From NCBI RefSeq assembly GCF_003058325.1, contig NZ_CP028843.1:3717501-3781500 (forward strand): a DNA stretch of 64,000 nucleotides, written 5' to 3'. Shown piece by piece: positions 25,414 to 35,752 of this stretch. The notes beneath the pieces were generated by a model, which was given only the letters and a program-made list of their open reading frames with translations, did not search any database and was not told where the DNA came from. A program made the position numbers and the translations under genes. Positions within the stretch are counted from its first letter, which is position 1. Every line of letters begins with the position of its first letter. Source of the stretch: Methylobacterium currus (GTDB lineage: Bacteria > Pseudomonadota > Alphaproteobacteria > Rhizobiales > Beijerinckiaceae).

Positions 25414-25575
25414 GAGGCGTCCCTCTGGCCCTCCGGCGCCGGCTCGGGGTAGAGAGGCGGCGCGGGCGCTGACGCGGTGCCCGCGCCTCCCCATATCGGG
25501 GCCATCTCCTCACCGACGACCGGGGCCCCTGGCGGACCCGCGACAGAGTCCTGGGTCCGGGCTAAAAACATTCCC

Positions 25576-27189
<1,614 letters not shown>

Positions 27190-27199
27190 GGGGCCATCC

Positions 27200-27234
27200 G
27201 GCGCCCGCCCCGAAAACCCTTACGGGGCGGCGCC
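27200..27234. terminator. Hairpin between convergent prfC and the receiver gene
   Basis: GGCGCC-C-GCCCCG (27200-27212) pairs with CGGGGCGGCGCC (27223-27234), with one bulged C and a loop beginning AAAACCC. It lies 11 bp after the prfC stop and 8 bp from the receiver-gene stop, so it can end both transcripts. Confidence 0.65.
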
Positions 27235-27241
27235 CGGTCCC

Positions 27242-27694
27242 TTAGACCTTCCCGAGCAGCGGGAAGTCGACGTTGAGGCTCGAGATCGGTCCCACCGGCG
27301 TCTCGCGCTTGCGCGGCCGGCCGTTGAGCACCTGCTTCAGCTTCGTCTTCAGCAGCGACAGGTCGAACGGCTTGAGGATGAAGGCGTCGGCCCCGGCGAG
27401 GTGGGCCACGTTGATGTCCTCGAAGCTGAACGACGTCTCGGTGAGGATGAACGGCATGTTCATCAGCATGTCGTCGGCCCGGATCTCGCGCAGGAGCTGG
27501 ATCCCGTCCATCGGCTCCATCTCGAGGTCGGAGATCACCAGGCCGTAGCGCTTCGTGCGCAGCTGCTCGAGCGCCTGCGGCCCGTCGGTCACGCCTTCGA
27601 CCTCCGGGAAGCCGAGGCGGTTCATCAGCTCTGTCACCAGGCGGACGAGTTTGACCTGGTCGTCGACGATCAGGATCGGGGGTGCTTCGCTCAT
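27242..27694 (-). CDS. Single-domain response regulator (CheY-like)
   Basis: This is a 150-residue receiver domain. The acidic pair is ILIVDDQ (11-12), and the phospho-acceptor Asp is in LVISDLEMEPMDG (about residue 56). The Thr switch position is in FILTETS and the Lys in FILKPFD. A short tail without a DNA-binding domain follows. It starts 57 bp after the BLUF gene on the same strand, so the two are probably co-transcribed. The flagellar hook gene lies just beyond in the opposite direction. A role in motility control is inferred. Confidence 0.85.
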   Translation of the reverse strand: MSEAPPILIVDDQVKLVRLVTELMNRLGFPEVEGVTDGPQALEQLRTKRYGLVISDLEMEPMDGIQLLREIRADDMLMNMPFILTETSFSFEDINVAHLAGADAFILKPFDLSLLKTKLKQVLNGRPRKRETPVGPISSLNVDFPLLGKV

Positions 27695-27751
27695 CGGAAC
27701 CAGCCAGCGGGTTGAGTTTCACGACGGATCACCGGGGGCTCCCGGCGGTTC

Positions 27752-28222
27752 CTAGACGAACAGGTGGTCGATGCCCTGCTTGGCCATGGTGTCGGCCTGG
27801 AGGGCCTGGGCGAGGGCGTGGATCGTGCTCGCCTTCGGGGTGCCGCGCTGGAGCATCGGCGCCAGGTTGGCCTTCTGGAACAGCCCATCATTGGCCGGCG
27901 TGCGCAGGACATACGCGAACGACGTCACGAATTCGCGCTTGGCGATCTCGCGCCACTCGACGATGTGCACGTCGCGGTGGCGGATGTCGCCGCTGATCCG
28001 CTGGAACGTCTCCTGCACCGACATCCGCTCCCCTTCGAGGATCTGGATGAAGTAGCCCTGATCGACGATCAGGATGCTGGTGATGACCGAGAACTCGTTC
28101 TTCTTCTGCGCATGTCGGGCGATGTCGTTGACCTGGCGCGCGCGTTCCCGCGGCTCGGCGGAGAGCTGAGCGCGCGAGAAGTAGATCAGGTGTATGAGGC
28201 TGCTTCGCTTGCTCGTGCGCAT
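27752..28222 (-). CDS. BLUF-domain blue-light photoreceptor
   Basis: This 156-residue protein holds one BLUF domain (about 8-100) with FAD-pocket residues in place: Tyr in LIHLIYFSRA, Asn in KKNEFSVITS and Gln in YFIQILEGE. HRDVHIVEWREIAKREF completes the fold. A short helical C-terminus follows with no output domain. Short BLUF proteins signal by binding a partner. The next gene in the operon is a CheY-like receiver, so that is the natural candidate. ATG 28222 (MRTSKRSS) is used instead of longer frames that run into the flgE promoter. Confidence 0.85.
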   Translation of the reverse strand: MRTSKRSSLIHLIYFSRAQLSAEPRERARQVNDIARHAQKKNEFSVITSILIVDQGYFIQILEGERMSVQETFQRISGDIRHRDVHIVEWREIAKREFVTSFAYVLRTPANDGLFQKANLAPMLQRGTPKASTIHALAQALQADTMAKQGIDHLFV

Positions 28223-28302
28223 ATCCCTGATTCCACCGCCGTCCAGAAGGGCAGCTAAGGCCAAGAGGTTCAACACCGCGTAAACATGGCCGCTCGCATC
28301 CC

Positions 28303-28319
28303 GCGGCAGATTTTGCCGC
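28303..28319. promoter_or_regulatory. Palindrome GCGGCA-N5-TGCCGC upstream of flgE (FlbD/ftr-like)
   Basis: GCGGCA (28303-28308) and TGCCGC (28314-28319) flank GATTT. It lies about 75 bp upstream of the sigma-54 box of flgE, an enhancer-like distance. Related sites lie at 41961 and 49579. The layout recalls Caulobacter ftr sites bound by FlbD. Confidence 0.65.
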
Positions 28320-28392
28320 AGGGACCCGGATCCGCCCGGCGGGTTTTGCCGCTCAGGCTCTCGGGCCTTCAATGAAATCAAGAACTTAGCCG

Positions 28393-28407
28393 TGGCACAC
28401 GGCTTGC
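28393..28407 (+). promoter_or_regulatory. Sigma-54 promoter of flgE
   Basis: TGGCAC (28393-28398), 5 bp, then TTGC (28404-28407) is a full match to the -24/-12 consensus. It lies 47 bp before the flgE start codon. Confidence 0.85.
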
Positions 28408-28454
28408 GGATCATCCCCCGAGTGATCCAGACGGGATGTGGAGCCCTGGGGAAG

Positions 28455-29828
28455 ATGGACGTTTTCAGCGCGCTGCAGACCTCGGTCTCGGGCCTCAAGG
28501 CCCAGGCCTTCAGCCTCGAGAACATTTCGGGGAATATCGCGAACTCGCAGACCGTCGGCTACAAGCGAATCGACACCGACTTCGTCGACATGCTCACCGA
28601 GCAGCCGCCGAGCCGCCAGACCGCCGGCTCGGTCGCGGCCTATTCGCAGCTGACCAACAGCCTCCAGGGCAACGTGGCGGCGACCGGCATCCCCACCAAC
28701 ATGGCGCTGAGCGGGGACGGCTTCTTCACGGTGCAGACCAAGGGGAGCGACGCGGCCGGCGCGCCGGTCTTCTCGGGCACCAGCCTCTATACCCGCCGCG
28801 GCGACTTCTCGGTCGACCGGGACGGCTACCTCGTCAACGGCGCCGGCGCCTACCTCACCGGCCAGGGCCTCGACGCCGTGACCGGTCAGTCGACCGGCAC
28901 CGGGCCGATCAAGATCTCCGGCACCTCCCTGCCGGCCAAGCCGACGACGAGCATCGCCTACGCGGCGAACCTGCCGAGCAGCCCGAGCACCACCTCGGGC
29001 TCGGCGCTCCTGGGCACGCTGCCGGGCGGCGATGCGAGGGTGCTCGCCGGCACCGCGACGACGCCCCCGGCGGTGGCGGCCTCCGACGCGACCGCCTTCG
29101 TCAATTCCAGTCTCGCGGGCGGCGAGCTCACGGCCTATTCGGGCACCGGCACCCCGGTGAGCGTGCAGTTGCGCTGGGCCAAGGTCGCGGAAGCCGACGC
29201 GAAGGCGGGCACCAGCGACACCTGGAACCTGTACTACGCCAACCAGACCGGGAGCGGCACCAATGCGGGAACCTGGCAGAATGTCGGCACCGCCTTCACC
29301 TTCAACGGCAGCGGCCAGCTCACCGCGCCCGCCGGCACCAGCCTCAGCCTCCCCAACCTGACGGTGAACGGGACGAATCTCGGGGCGGTGGCGCTGAACT
29401 TCGGCACCGGCGGCCTGACCCAGTACGGCTCCGCGTCCGGCCAGATCACCACCAACACCCTGCAGCAGAACGGCTACTCCGCCGGCACGCTCAACTCCCT
29501 GGCGGTGACGAGCGACGGGAAGATCACCGGCACCTATTCCAACGGCAACAGCGTGGCCCTGGCGCAGGTCGGAGTGGCGCGGTTCAGCGCCCCCAACGCC
29601 CTCAAGGCGGTCTCGGGCGGCAACTACGCCAAGACGGTGGAATCCGGCGAGCCGCTGACCGGGCTGTCCGGCACCACGATCGTCGGCGGCAATGTCGAGC
29701 AGTCGAACACCGACACGGCCGGCGAGTTCTCGAAGCTGATCGTCACCCAGCAGGCCTACTCGGCCAATACCCGGGTGATGTCGACCGCCCAGCAGATGAT
29801 GTCCGATCTCATCAACGTCATCCGCTAG
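28455..29828 (+). CDS. flgE: Flagellar hook protein FlgE
   Basis: This is a 457-residue hook subunit. The N-terminus MDVFSALQTSVSGLKAQA then NISGNIANSQTVGYKRI is the conserved axial D0 helix. LSGDGFFTVQT and LYTRRGDFSVDRDGYLV are the flagellar basal-body rod/hook motifs. The C-terminus VTQQAYSANTRVMSTAQQMM completes D0. The middle is Gly/Ser/Thr-rich, as in exposed hook domains. ATG 28455 follows GGGGAAG. It is divergent from the BLUF operon, with its own sigma-54 promoter. Confidence 0.93.
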   Translation: MDVFSALQTSVSGLKAQAFSLENISGNIANSQTVGYKRIDTDFVDMLTEQPPSRQTAGSVAAYSQLTNSLQGNVAATGIPTNMALSGDGFFTVQTKGSDAAGAPVFSGTSLYTRRGDFSVDRDGYLVNGAGAYLTGQGLDAVTGQSTGTGPIKISGTSLPAKPTTSIAYAANLPSSPSTTSGSALLGTLPGGDARVLAGTATTPPAVAASDATAFVNSSLAGGELTAYSGTGTPVSVQLRWAKVAEADAKAGTSDTWNLYYANQTGSGTNAGTWQNVGTAFTFNGSGQLTAPAGTSLSLPNLTVNGTNLGAVALNFGTGGLTQYGSASGQITTNTLQQNGYSAGTLNSLAVTSDGKITGTYSNGNSVALAQVGVARFSAPNALKAVSGGNYAKTVESGEPLTGLSGTTIVGGNVEQSNTDTAGEFSKLIVTQQAYSANTRVMSTAQQMMSDLINVIR

Positions 29829-29831
29829 AGG

Positions 29832-29860
29832 ATTGCCCGGTCGTTCGGCGGTCGGGCAAT
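29832..29860 (+). terminator. Terminator after flgE
   Basis: ATTGCCCG (29832-29839) pairs with CGGGCAAT (29853-29860) 3 bp after the flgE stop. This would separate flgE from flgK. Confidence 0.55.
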
Positions 29861-30189
29861 TCGCCAAAGAATGGGCCTTGCTAGTTTTTCTGCAAGGAAC
29901 CATTAGGCACTTTGTTGAATACTGCAAAAGGCGGATATCGCAAAGTGTGAGCGTCGATGTCGTGGCAAAAGGCTGCGACAGGACATCCATCCCGTGGACG
30001 ACGCGTCGGCGTGCCGATGCGGGTCCGCAACGCGGCGGGTCCTCGTGCTCCGCCGCCCCGGGCCCGTTCGGCTGCAAAAGGCGGCCCGACCGGTTCCGGC
30101 CCGCCCGCGAGATGCCGGCACGCGCAAGCCAGCCCCAAAGGGGCGCGGCGGCCCGGCCCGGCTCTCACCCCTTCACCCGGATCCGACCG
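29861..30189. other. Intergenic before flgK
   Basis: No gene is seen. A TGGCA-N-CTGC word near 29960 resembles sigma-54 but is one base short in spacing. The open frame upstream of flgK lacks conserved sequence. Confidence 0.45.
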
Positions 30190-32061
30190 ATGTCCCTCAA
30201 CGCCCTCAACACCTCGACCGCCGGACTGCAGGTGACGCAGGCGGCGATCGGCCTCGTGTCGCAGAACGTCGCCAATGCGGGCACCGCCGGCTACGTCAAG
30301 CGCGTGCTCAACCCGGTCTCGACGCTCGGCAATTCCGGTGTCGCGACGGGCACGATCAGCCGGACCCTCGACGCGGTGTCGCTCAAGCAATTGCGGCTCG
30401 AGACCGCGGGGGCGTCCTATACCGGTCTCTCCGCCAAGGTGCAGGGCCAGCTCGACGCCCTCTACGGCACGCCGGGGAGCAGCGCCGCCCTCGACGGGGT
30501 GGTGAACAGCTTCACGCAGTCGCTCCAGGCGCTGACGACCGATCCGACCTCGGCCGCCTCGCGGGCGAGCGCGGTGAGCTCCGCGCGGACGGTCGCCACC
30601 ACCGTCGCCGGCATCGCCCAAGGGGTGCAGGACCTGCGCACCGGCCTCGAATCGCAGCTCGGCGGCGACGTCGCCGCGGCGAGCGCGCTCCTGTCGCAGA
30701 TCGCCGGCCTCAACGGCAAGATCGCCGGCGCCTCGAAGAGCGAGACCGGCACGGCCGATCTCCTCGACCAGCGCGACCAGGCGATCAACACGCTCTCGCA
30801 CTATCTCGACGTGCAGGTGAGCGACCAGCGCGACGGCTCGGTCACCCTGCTCACCGCCTCGGGCGCCACGCTGGTCGACCACATGGCCGCGGCGACCCTC
30901 GCCTTCGACGGCCGCGGCACCTTGAGCCCCGAGGCCCAGTATTCGGCCGATCCGAGCACCCGCGGCGTCGGCACCGTGACGGCGACGACCCCGGCCGGCG
31001 CCAGGATCGACCTCCTCGCCACCGGGGCGATCCGCTCCGGCTCGATCGCCGCCGCGGTGTCGTTGCGCGACGACACCCTGGTCCAGGCGCAGCGCCAGCT
31101 CGACGACCTCGCCGCCGGCCTGTCGCGGGCGCTGAGCGACCGCCCGGCCACCGGCACGGCGGCCTCCGCCGACGGGCTCACCGGCTTCGACATCGACCTC
31201 ACCGGGCTCCAGGCCGGCAACGCCGTGACGCTCGGCGTGCGCAACGCCGCGGGAGTGAGCCGCAACCTGATCCTGATGCCGACGAACGGGGCGGCGCCCG
31301 ATCCCATCGATCCCGCCCTCACCGACGATCCGACCGCCCTCGTCGTGCCGGTCGACATCTCGGGCGGGCCCTCGACCTTCGCGGCGAAGATCGGCGCGGT
31401 GCTCGGCACCGGCTTCACCGTCACGGGCACGCCCGGCGGCGCCGCGGGCTCGGTGCGGATCCTGTCGGACCCGGCCGGCCTCGCGCTGACCGGCGCCAGC
31501 GCCTCCGTCACCGTGCCGACGAGCGCCACCGACACGAAGACCGGCCGCGGCCAGCTCGCGCTGTTCGTCGATGCCGGTGCCCGGAACGGCGTGTTCACCG
31601 GCTCGTTCGAGGGCGGGTCGCACCTGACCGGCTTCGCCCAGCGCCTCGCCGTCAACCCGGCGGTCACCGCCGACGCCTCCACCCTGGTGGATTACGCTGA
31701 CGCCACCGCCTCGGGCGACACCGCGCGGCCGCAATACCTCACCGACGCGCTGACCAGCCGCACCCTGACCTTCTCGGCGGCGAGCGGCATCGGCGGCGTC
31801 AGCGCCCCGCGCTCCGCCACGGTGGTCGGCTTCGCCCAGTCGGTCATCGACGCGCGCGGCGCGGCCAGCGCCGAGGCGCAGCAGCTCGACGAGGGCCAGC
31901 AGATCGCCCTGTCCTCGGCCCAGAGCCGCTTCGCCAAGGACTCCGGCGTCAGCGTGGACGAGGAGATGTCCCGGCTGATCCAGCTCCAGACGGCCTACAG
32001 CGCCAATGCCCGGGTGCTGACGGCCGCCCGCGACATGCTCGACACGCTTCTCAGGATCTAA
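30190..32061 (+). CDS. flgK: Flagellar hook-associated protein 1, FlgK
   Basis: This 623-residue hook-filament junction protein starts SLNALNTSTAGLQVTQAAIG then VSQNVANAGTAGYVKR, the shared axial-protein pattern. Residues 150-230 have the FlgK helical region (DLLDQRDQAINTLSHYLDVQV). The end SRLIQLQTAYSANARVLTAARDM is the C-terminal D0 helix. Length is above E. coli FlgK (547), with a larger Ala/Thr/Gly-rich central domain. ATG 30190 is chosen by the N-terminal motif. flgL follows after 14 bp. Confidence 0.93.
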   Translation: MSLNALNTSTAGLQVTQAAIGLVSQNVANAGTAGYVKRVLNPVSTLGNSGVATGTISRTLDAVSLKQLRLETAGASYTGLSAKVQGQLDALYGTPGSSAALDGVVNSFTQSLQALTTDPTSAASRASAVSSARTVATTVAGIAQGVQDLRTGLESQLGGDVAAASALLSQIAGLNGKIAGASKSETGTADLLDQRDQAINTLSHYLDVQVSDQRDGSVTLLTASGATLVDHMAAATLAFDGRGTLSPEAQYSADPSTRGVGTVTATTPAGARIDLLATGAIRSGSIAAAVSLRDDTLVQAQRQLDDLAAGLSRALSDRPATGTAASADGLTGFDIDLTGLQAGNAVTLGVRNAAGVSRNLILMPTNGAAPDPIDPALTDDPTALVVPVDISGGPSTFAAKIGAVLGTGFTVTGTPGGAAGSVRILSDPAGLALTGASASVTVPTSATDTKTGRGQLALFVDAGARNGVFTGSFEGGSHLTGFAQRLAVNPAVTADASTLVDYADATASGDTARPQYLTDALTSRTLTFSAASGIGGVSAPRSATVVGFAQSVIDARGAASAEAQQLDEGQQIALSSAQSRFAKDSGVSVDEEMSRLIQLQTAYSANARVLTAARDMLDTLLRI

Positions 32062-32075
32062 GAGGAAAGCCCGCG

Positions 32076-33872
32076 ATGACGATCGCTCCCTTCGCGGCCG
32101 GCACCGCCGCCGCCGACCTCAACACCCAGCGCCTCGTCGCCATGAAGACGACGCTCGGCACGCTCTCGAACCAGATCGGCAGCGGCCGGACCGCCGAGAC
32201 CTATGGCGGCCTCGGCAGCGGGCGCACCCAGAGCCTGTCGGCGCATGCCCAGATCAGCGCCCTCGACAGCTACATCGCGGCGGCCGGCACCGGCGCGACC
32301 CGGGTGGGGCTGGCCTCGGCCAGCGTGCAGCAGATCGCCACGTTGGGCTCCACGGCCTGGAGCAGCCTCGTCAGCGCCCGCAGCGGCACCGGCACCGTCG
32401 CCCGCTCGATGCTGCAGCAGGATGCGGCGGGCAGCCTCGGCGGCGCCCTCGACGCCCTCAACCAGAGCACCGGCGGCCAGTACATCCTGGGCGGCCGGGT
32501 CACCGACCGGGCACCGGTGGAGAGCGCCGCCCGGATCCTCGACGGCGATCCGGCGGAAGGCCTCGACGGCGTGCGCACGGTGATGGCCGAGCGCCAGGCC
32601 GCCGATCTCGGCGCCGGCTCGCCGAAGACCGGGCGGCTCGACCTCTCGGGCGCGGGCCCGAGCGTCAGCCTATCGGAGAGCCAGTCGCCCGGCGTGCGGA
32701 CGAATTTCGGCTTCACCCTCAAGAGCGCCGTCAGCTCGAACCCGGCCGGCCTCGCGGTCGCGGTCCAGCCGGGGGCCCCTGCCACCGCCACCCTGTCCTT
32801 CGCCAGCCAGCCGAAGGATGGCGACATCGTGCGGGTCAGCGTCCAGAACCCGGACGGCAGCCAGAGCTTCGTCGACCTCACCGCCCGGGCGGCGGGCCAG
32901 GGCGGGGACGGGACCTTCGCGATCGGGGCCGACGCGGCGGCGAGCGCCCGGAACCTCACCGCTTCGCTCGCGGGCAAGACCGTCACCGGCGTCCAGAGCG
33001 CAAATCCGCCGGGCGCGACGGCGGTTCTCTCGGGCGGCACCCCGGCTTCCGCGACCGTGACGGTCGGGGCGGGGCTCCAGGCCGGCGACAGCGTGCAGAT
33101 CACGGTGGGACTTCGCGACGGCACCAGCAAGGTCCTGAGCCTGAAGGCCGCCGCGGACGGCACGACGGCCGGTACGTTCGCGATCGGCGCGAGCCCGGCC
33201 GACACCGCCGCCAACCTCCGGGCGGCGCTGGCCACCGCGCTCGACACCACCGCCAGGACCGACCTCGCGGCGAGTTCGGCCACGCGGGCGGTGAGCGACT
33301 TCTTCGCCGGCTCGTCCTCGCCGGGCCTGAGCCCGCGCCGGGTCGCCACGGATGCGGCCGGCAACGCCACCGGCTACGTCGCCGATCCGAGCGGCCGCAC
33401 CCTGATCTGGTACAAGGGCGACGACACCTCCGCCGATCCGCGGCAGACCGCGACCGTACCGGTCTCCGCCGACCGCTCGGTGGCGATCGGCGTCCAGGCC
33501 AACGAAGGGGCCTTCCGCGGCACGCTGAGCGGCCTCGCGGTCCTCGCCACCACGCCGTTCGAGACGACCGACACCGACGGCACCCGCTTCGAGGCCTACG
33601 CGACCCGGGTGCAGACCCTGCTCAAGCCCGCCGACGGCCAGCCCTCGGTGCAGGGCATCGCCTCGGAGCTGAGTCTCGCCTCGGCCCAGATCACCACCCA
33701 GAAGAGCCAGAACACCGCCACCAAGGCCGTGCTGCAGAAGACCGTGGACGGCGTCGAATCGGTCTCGACCGAGGAGGCGGCGGCCAAGCTCCTGACCTTG
33801 CAGACGCAGTTGCAGGCGAGCTACCAGGCGACGTCGATGCTCTCGAAGCTGTCGCTGACGAGCTATCTGTAA
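32076..33872 (+). CDS. flgL: FlgL-like hook-associated protein, enlarged
   Basis: This is a 598-residue flagellin-like axial protein. The N-terminal helix includes LNTQRLVAMKTTLGTLSNQI, and the C-terminal helix has SLASAQITTQKSQNTATKAVL and LLTLQTQLQASYQATSML. E. coli FlgL has 317 residues. The extra central part, about 238-388, contains two related modules that share a GD-V-DG-L-A-GTFAIGA-A-NL pattern, an internal duplication. It follows flgK by 14 bp with GAGGAAA before the ATG, so they form an operon. Confidence 0.85.
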   Translation: MTIAPFAAGTAAADLNTQRLVAMKTTLGTLSNQIGSGRTAETYGGLGSGRTQSLSAHAQISALDSYIAAAGTGATRVGLASASVQQIATLGSTAWSSLVSARSGTGTVARSMLQQDAAGSLGGALDALNQSTGGQYILGGRVTDRAPVESAARILDGDPAEGLDGVRTVMAERQAADLGAGSPKTGRLDLSGAGPSVSLSESQSPGVRTNFGFTLKSAVSSNPAGLAVAVQPGAPATATLSFASQPKDGDIVRVSVQNPDGSQSFVDLTARAAGQGGDGTFAIGADAAASARNLTASLAGKTVTGVQSANPPGATAVLSGGTPASATVTVGAGLQAGDSVQITVGLRDGTSKVLSLKAAADGTTAGTFAIGASPADTAANLRAALATALDTTARTDLAASSATRAVSDFFAGSSSPGLSPRRVATDAAGNATGYVADPSGRTLIWYKGDDTSADPRQTATVPVSADRSVAIGVQANEGAFRGTLSGLAVLATTPFETTDTDGTRFEAYATRVQTLLKPADGQPSVQGIASELSLASAQITTQKSQNTATKAVLQKTVDGVESVSTEEAAAKLLTLQTQLQASYQATSMLSKLSLTSYL

Positions 33873-33998
33873 GGATCTTCCGCGGGATCGGTGGTCCTCG
33901 TCGTCGTACGGAGTCCCGCTTCGCAACGACGGACTGACGCGGGGCGACCGGTTCTGAAGGGTGGCAGCAGAGACGCCCCCCAGATCCAAAGGACTATA

Positions 33999-34110
33999 AT
34001 ACCATCGCGCTTTCGCATCGACACGTCGACGCGAAAGCGTCCGGCGCATCGGCGCCCATTCGGGCTTAGCCAGCGCCTTCGAACGAGTCCGTTCGAAGGC
34101 GCGGCGGTAT
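33999..34110. repeat. ATACC-ended palindromic repeat, copy A
   Basis: This 112-bp unit begins ATACCATCGCGC and ends GCGCGGCGGTAT. Internally GCGCCTTCGAACG (34073-34085) pairs with CGTTCGAAGGCGC (34090-34102), and a GCGCTTTCGC/GCGAAAGCG pair lies to its left. Its right arm (34090-34110) is identical to an arm of copy C at 58587. Confidence 0.7.
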
Positions 34111-34142
34111 AATATCCGATCTGACCGCGATGACTGGCTTTG

Positions 34143-34201
34143 CCTCTCTCCGTCATTCCGGGTAACCGCCTTTCGGCGAGTCCCGGGATGACGGAGAGAG
34201 G
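34143..34201. repeat. REP-like hairpin, copy 1
   Basis: CCTCTCTCCGTCATTCCGGG (34143-34162) pairs with 34182-34201, 19 of 20 positions matching, around a loop containing CCGCCTTTCGGCGAG. A shorter relative is at 39126. Confidence 0.7.
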
Positions 34202-34250
34202 CTGTCGACCTGTGTGCCGCGTCGATCGACGCAAGTGATCGGGCCGGCCG

Positions 34251-34703
34251 TCAGTGAACCAGGAGGCGCATCGCGGCGATGAGAATGCTGGCGAAGGCTG
34301 CGAGCGTCCCGCCGAGCTTGACCCCCATGCGCTGCTCGAGGAGCATCATCTCCGATCGAATCGCAGCGAACTCGTTCCTGGTGTCCGTCTGGGACGCCGA
34401 GGCGTCCGTCCGAAGGGCGGCGAACGCCATCTTCAGATCGGTCCGGAGCACGGTGATCTCCGATCGAACGGAGACGAATCCGGCTGCCGTCTCTGGTTTC
34501 GCCGGAGCGTTGTCCTGAACGGCCGAGGAAATCGCCGCCGCCAGACCCTCCGCCTGCTCGGGCGCGAAGGCGGCATTCTCCCGCAGGTCGCGGGCGAGCT
34601 TCAGGATGTCGAAGGCGAATATCGGCGAATGCGCCTCCTGCCGCAGAGGAGAGGCTGCCGCCGGAGAAAGGAGAAGCCAGCCTTGGCGCGGCAGGTCCCG
34701 CAT
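34251..34703 (-). CDS. DUF1640-like coiled-coil protein with C-terminal membrane helix
   Basis: This is a 150-residue protein. FAFDILKLARDLRENAAFAPEQAEGLAAAI (split across residues 29-58) resembles the start of the DUF1640 family. A predicted coiled coil follows (about 75-125, heptads in VLRTDLKMAFAALRTD). The C-terminus has a hydrophobic helix, GGTLAAFASILIAAMRLLV. The first 28 residues are atypical, and an AGGAGG inside them suggests a start nearer FAFD, but no start codon is found there. Function is unknown. Confidence 0.55.
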   Translation of the reverse strand: MRDLPRQGWLLLSPAAASPLRQEAHSPIFAFDILKLARDLRENAAFAPEQAEGLAAAISSAVQDNAPAKPETAAGFVSVRSEITVLRTDLKMAFAALRTDASASQTDTRNEFAAIRSEMMLLEQRMGVKLGGTLAAFASILIAAMRLLVH

Positions 34704-34707
34704 CCGG

Positions 34708-35640
34708 TCAGACGGCCTCCGGCGATGAGGCCACTCCTTCCCCGACCTCGCCTCGCACCCGCGCCAGCACCAGATCCGTGAAGATCCGCGGATGCGGCAT
34801 CTCCGGCGCCGGCTGGCGCACCAGGGTCATCGGCGCCACCGGGGCCGGACCGCGGATCTCGCGGTAGCGCACGCCCTCGGTGGCCAGCCGCGCCATCGAG
34901 CGCGGCACGATGGCGAGCGCGATGCCGGTCGCCACGAGGTTGACCACCGAGGCGAGCTGCGGCGCGTTCTGGGCGATGTGGGGCGAGAACCCGGCCGCCG
35001 CGCAGGCCGCCATGATGCCGTCGTAGAGTGCCCGGCCGTTGCGGCGCGGATAGACGATGAAGCCCTCGTTCGAGAGATCGGACAGGCCCAGCGCGCCGGT
35101 CTCGGCGGCCAGCCGGTGGGTGGCCGGCAGCGCCACCACCATCGGCTCGTCGAACAGGTGACGGGCCCAGAGGTCGTCGACCTCGCCCTCGCCCGGGCGC
35201 ATGAAGGCGACGTCGACCCGGCCGGCCCGGAAGGCGGCGAGCAGGCTCGCGGTCGTCTCCTCCACGAGCTCGATCTGCACGTCCGGATAGGCGCTGCGGT
35301 AGTCGCGGATCGCTCCGGTCACCACGGGATGGAACGAGGCCGAGGAGGTGAAGCCGATGCGGATCTGGCCGACATCGCCGGTGGCGATGCGCCGGGCCCG
35401 GGTCTTGGCCGCATCGACCGCCGCGAGCACCGCCCGAGCATCGTCCGCGAAGGCGCGGCCGGGCTCGGTCAGCGCCACCCCGCGCGACAGGCGCTGGAGC
35501 AGGGCGGTGCCGACCTCGTTCTCGAGGCTCTTGATCTGGTGGCTGAGCGCCGGCTGCGCGATGTTCAGCCGCTCCGCCGCCCGGGTGATGCTGAGATCGT
35601 CGGCCACCGCGACGAAGTAGCGAAGATGGCGAAGCTCCAT
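34708..35640 (-). CDS. LysR-family transcriptional regulator
   Basis: This is a 310-residue protein. Its helix-turn-helix (residues 1-60) reads LRHLRYFVAVADDLSITRAA then LNIAQPALSHQIKSLE. A type 2 periplasmic-binding fold for an effector follows (about 90-295). Its ligand is unknown. ATG 35640 gives the standard LysR start. The downstream direction holds the DUF1640-like gene; upstream on the same strand lies the GST gene, 112 bp away, a possible target. Confidence 0.9.
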   Translation of the reverse strand: MELRHLRYFVAVADDLSITRAAERLNIAQPALSHQIKSLENEVGTALLQRLSRGVALTEPGRAFADDARAVLAAVDAAKTRARRIATGDVGQIRIGFTSSASFHPVVTGAIRDYRSAYPDVQIELVEETTASLLAAFRAGRVDVAFMRPGEGEVDDLWARHLFDEPMVVALPATHRLAAETGALGLSDLSNEGFIVYPRRNGRALYDGIMAACAAAGFSPHIAQNAPQLASVVNLVATGIALAIVPRSMARLATEGVRYREIRGPAPVAPMTLVRQPAPEMPHPRIFTDLVLARVRGEVGEGVASSPEAV

Positions 35641-35752
35641 CGCGCCGGTTCCCCCCTGATCCCCGGTTCCCGCCGGTGCTGCCGGATTCCTGTCCGTCAG
35701 CCCTACGATAGACGAGGTTCGGGGGGACCGCATGGGGCGCGATGGGAGGGGC

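Larger units (their letters stand above)
33873..34250. other. Intergenic after flgL with two palindromic repeats
   Basis: There is no gene. It carries the first copy of the ATACC/GGTAT-ended repeat (33999-34110) and the first REP-like hairpin (34143-34201). Confidence 0.6.

Noticed and set aside
29955..29975. Sigma-54-like box upstream of flgK
   Set aside because: Spacing between the GG and GC elements is one base short of the required distance.
28386..30077. 563-codon frame on the minus strand over flgE
   Set aside because: It is antisense to a certain hook gene and has no recognisable motif.
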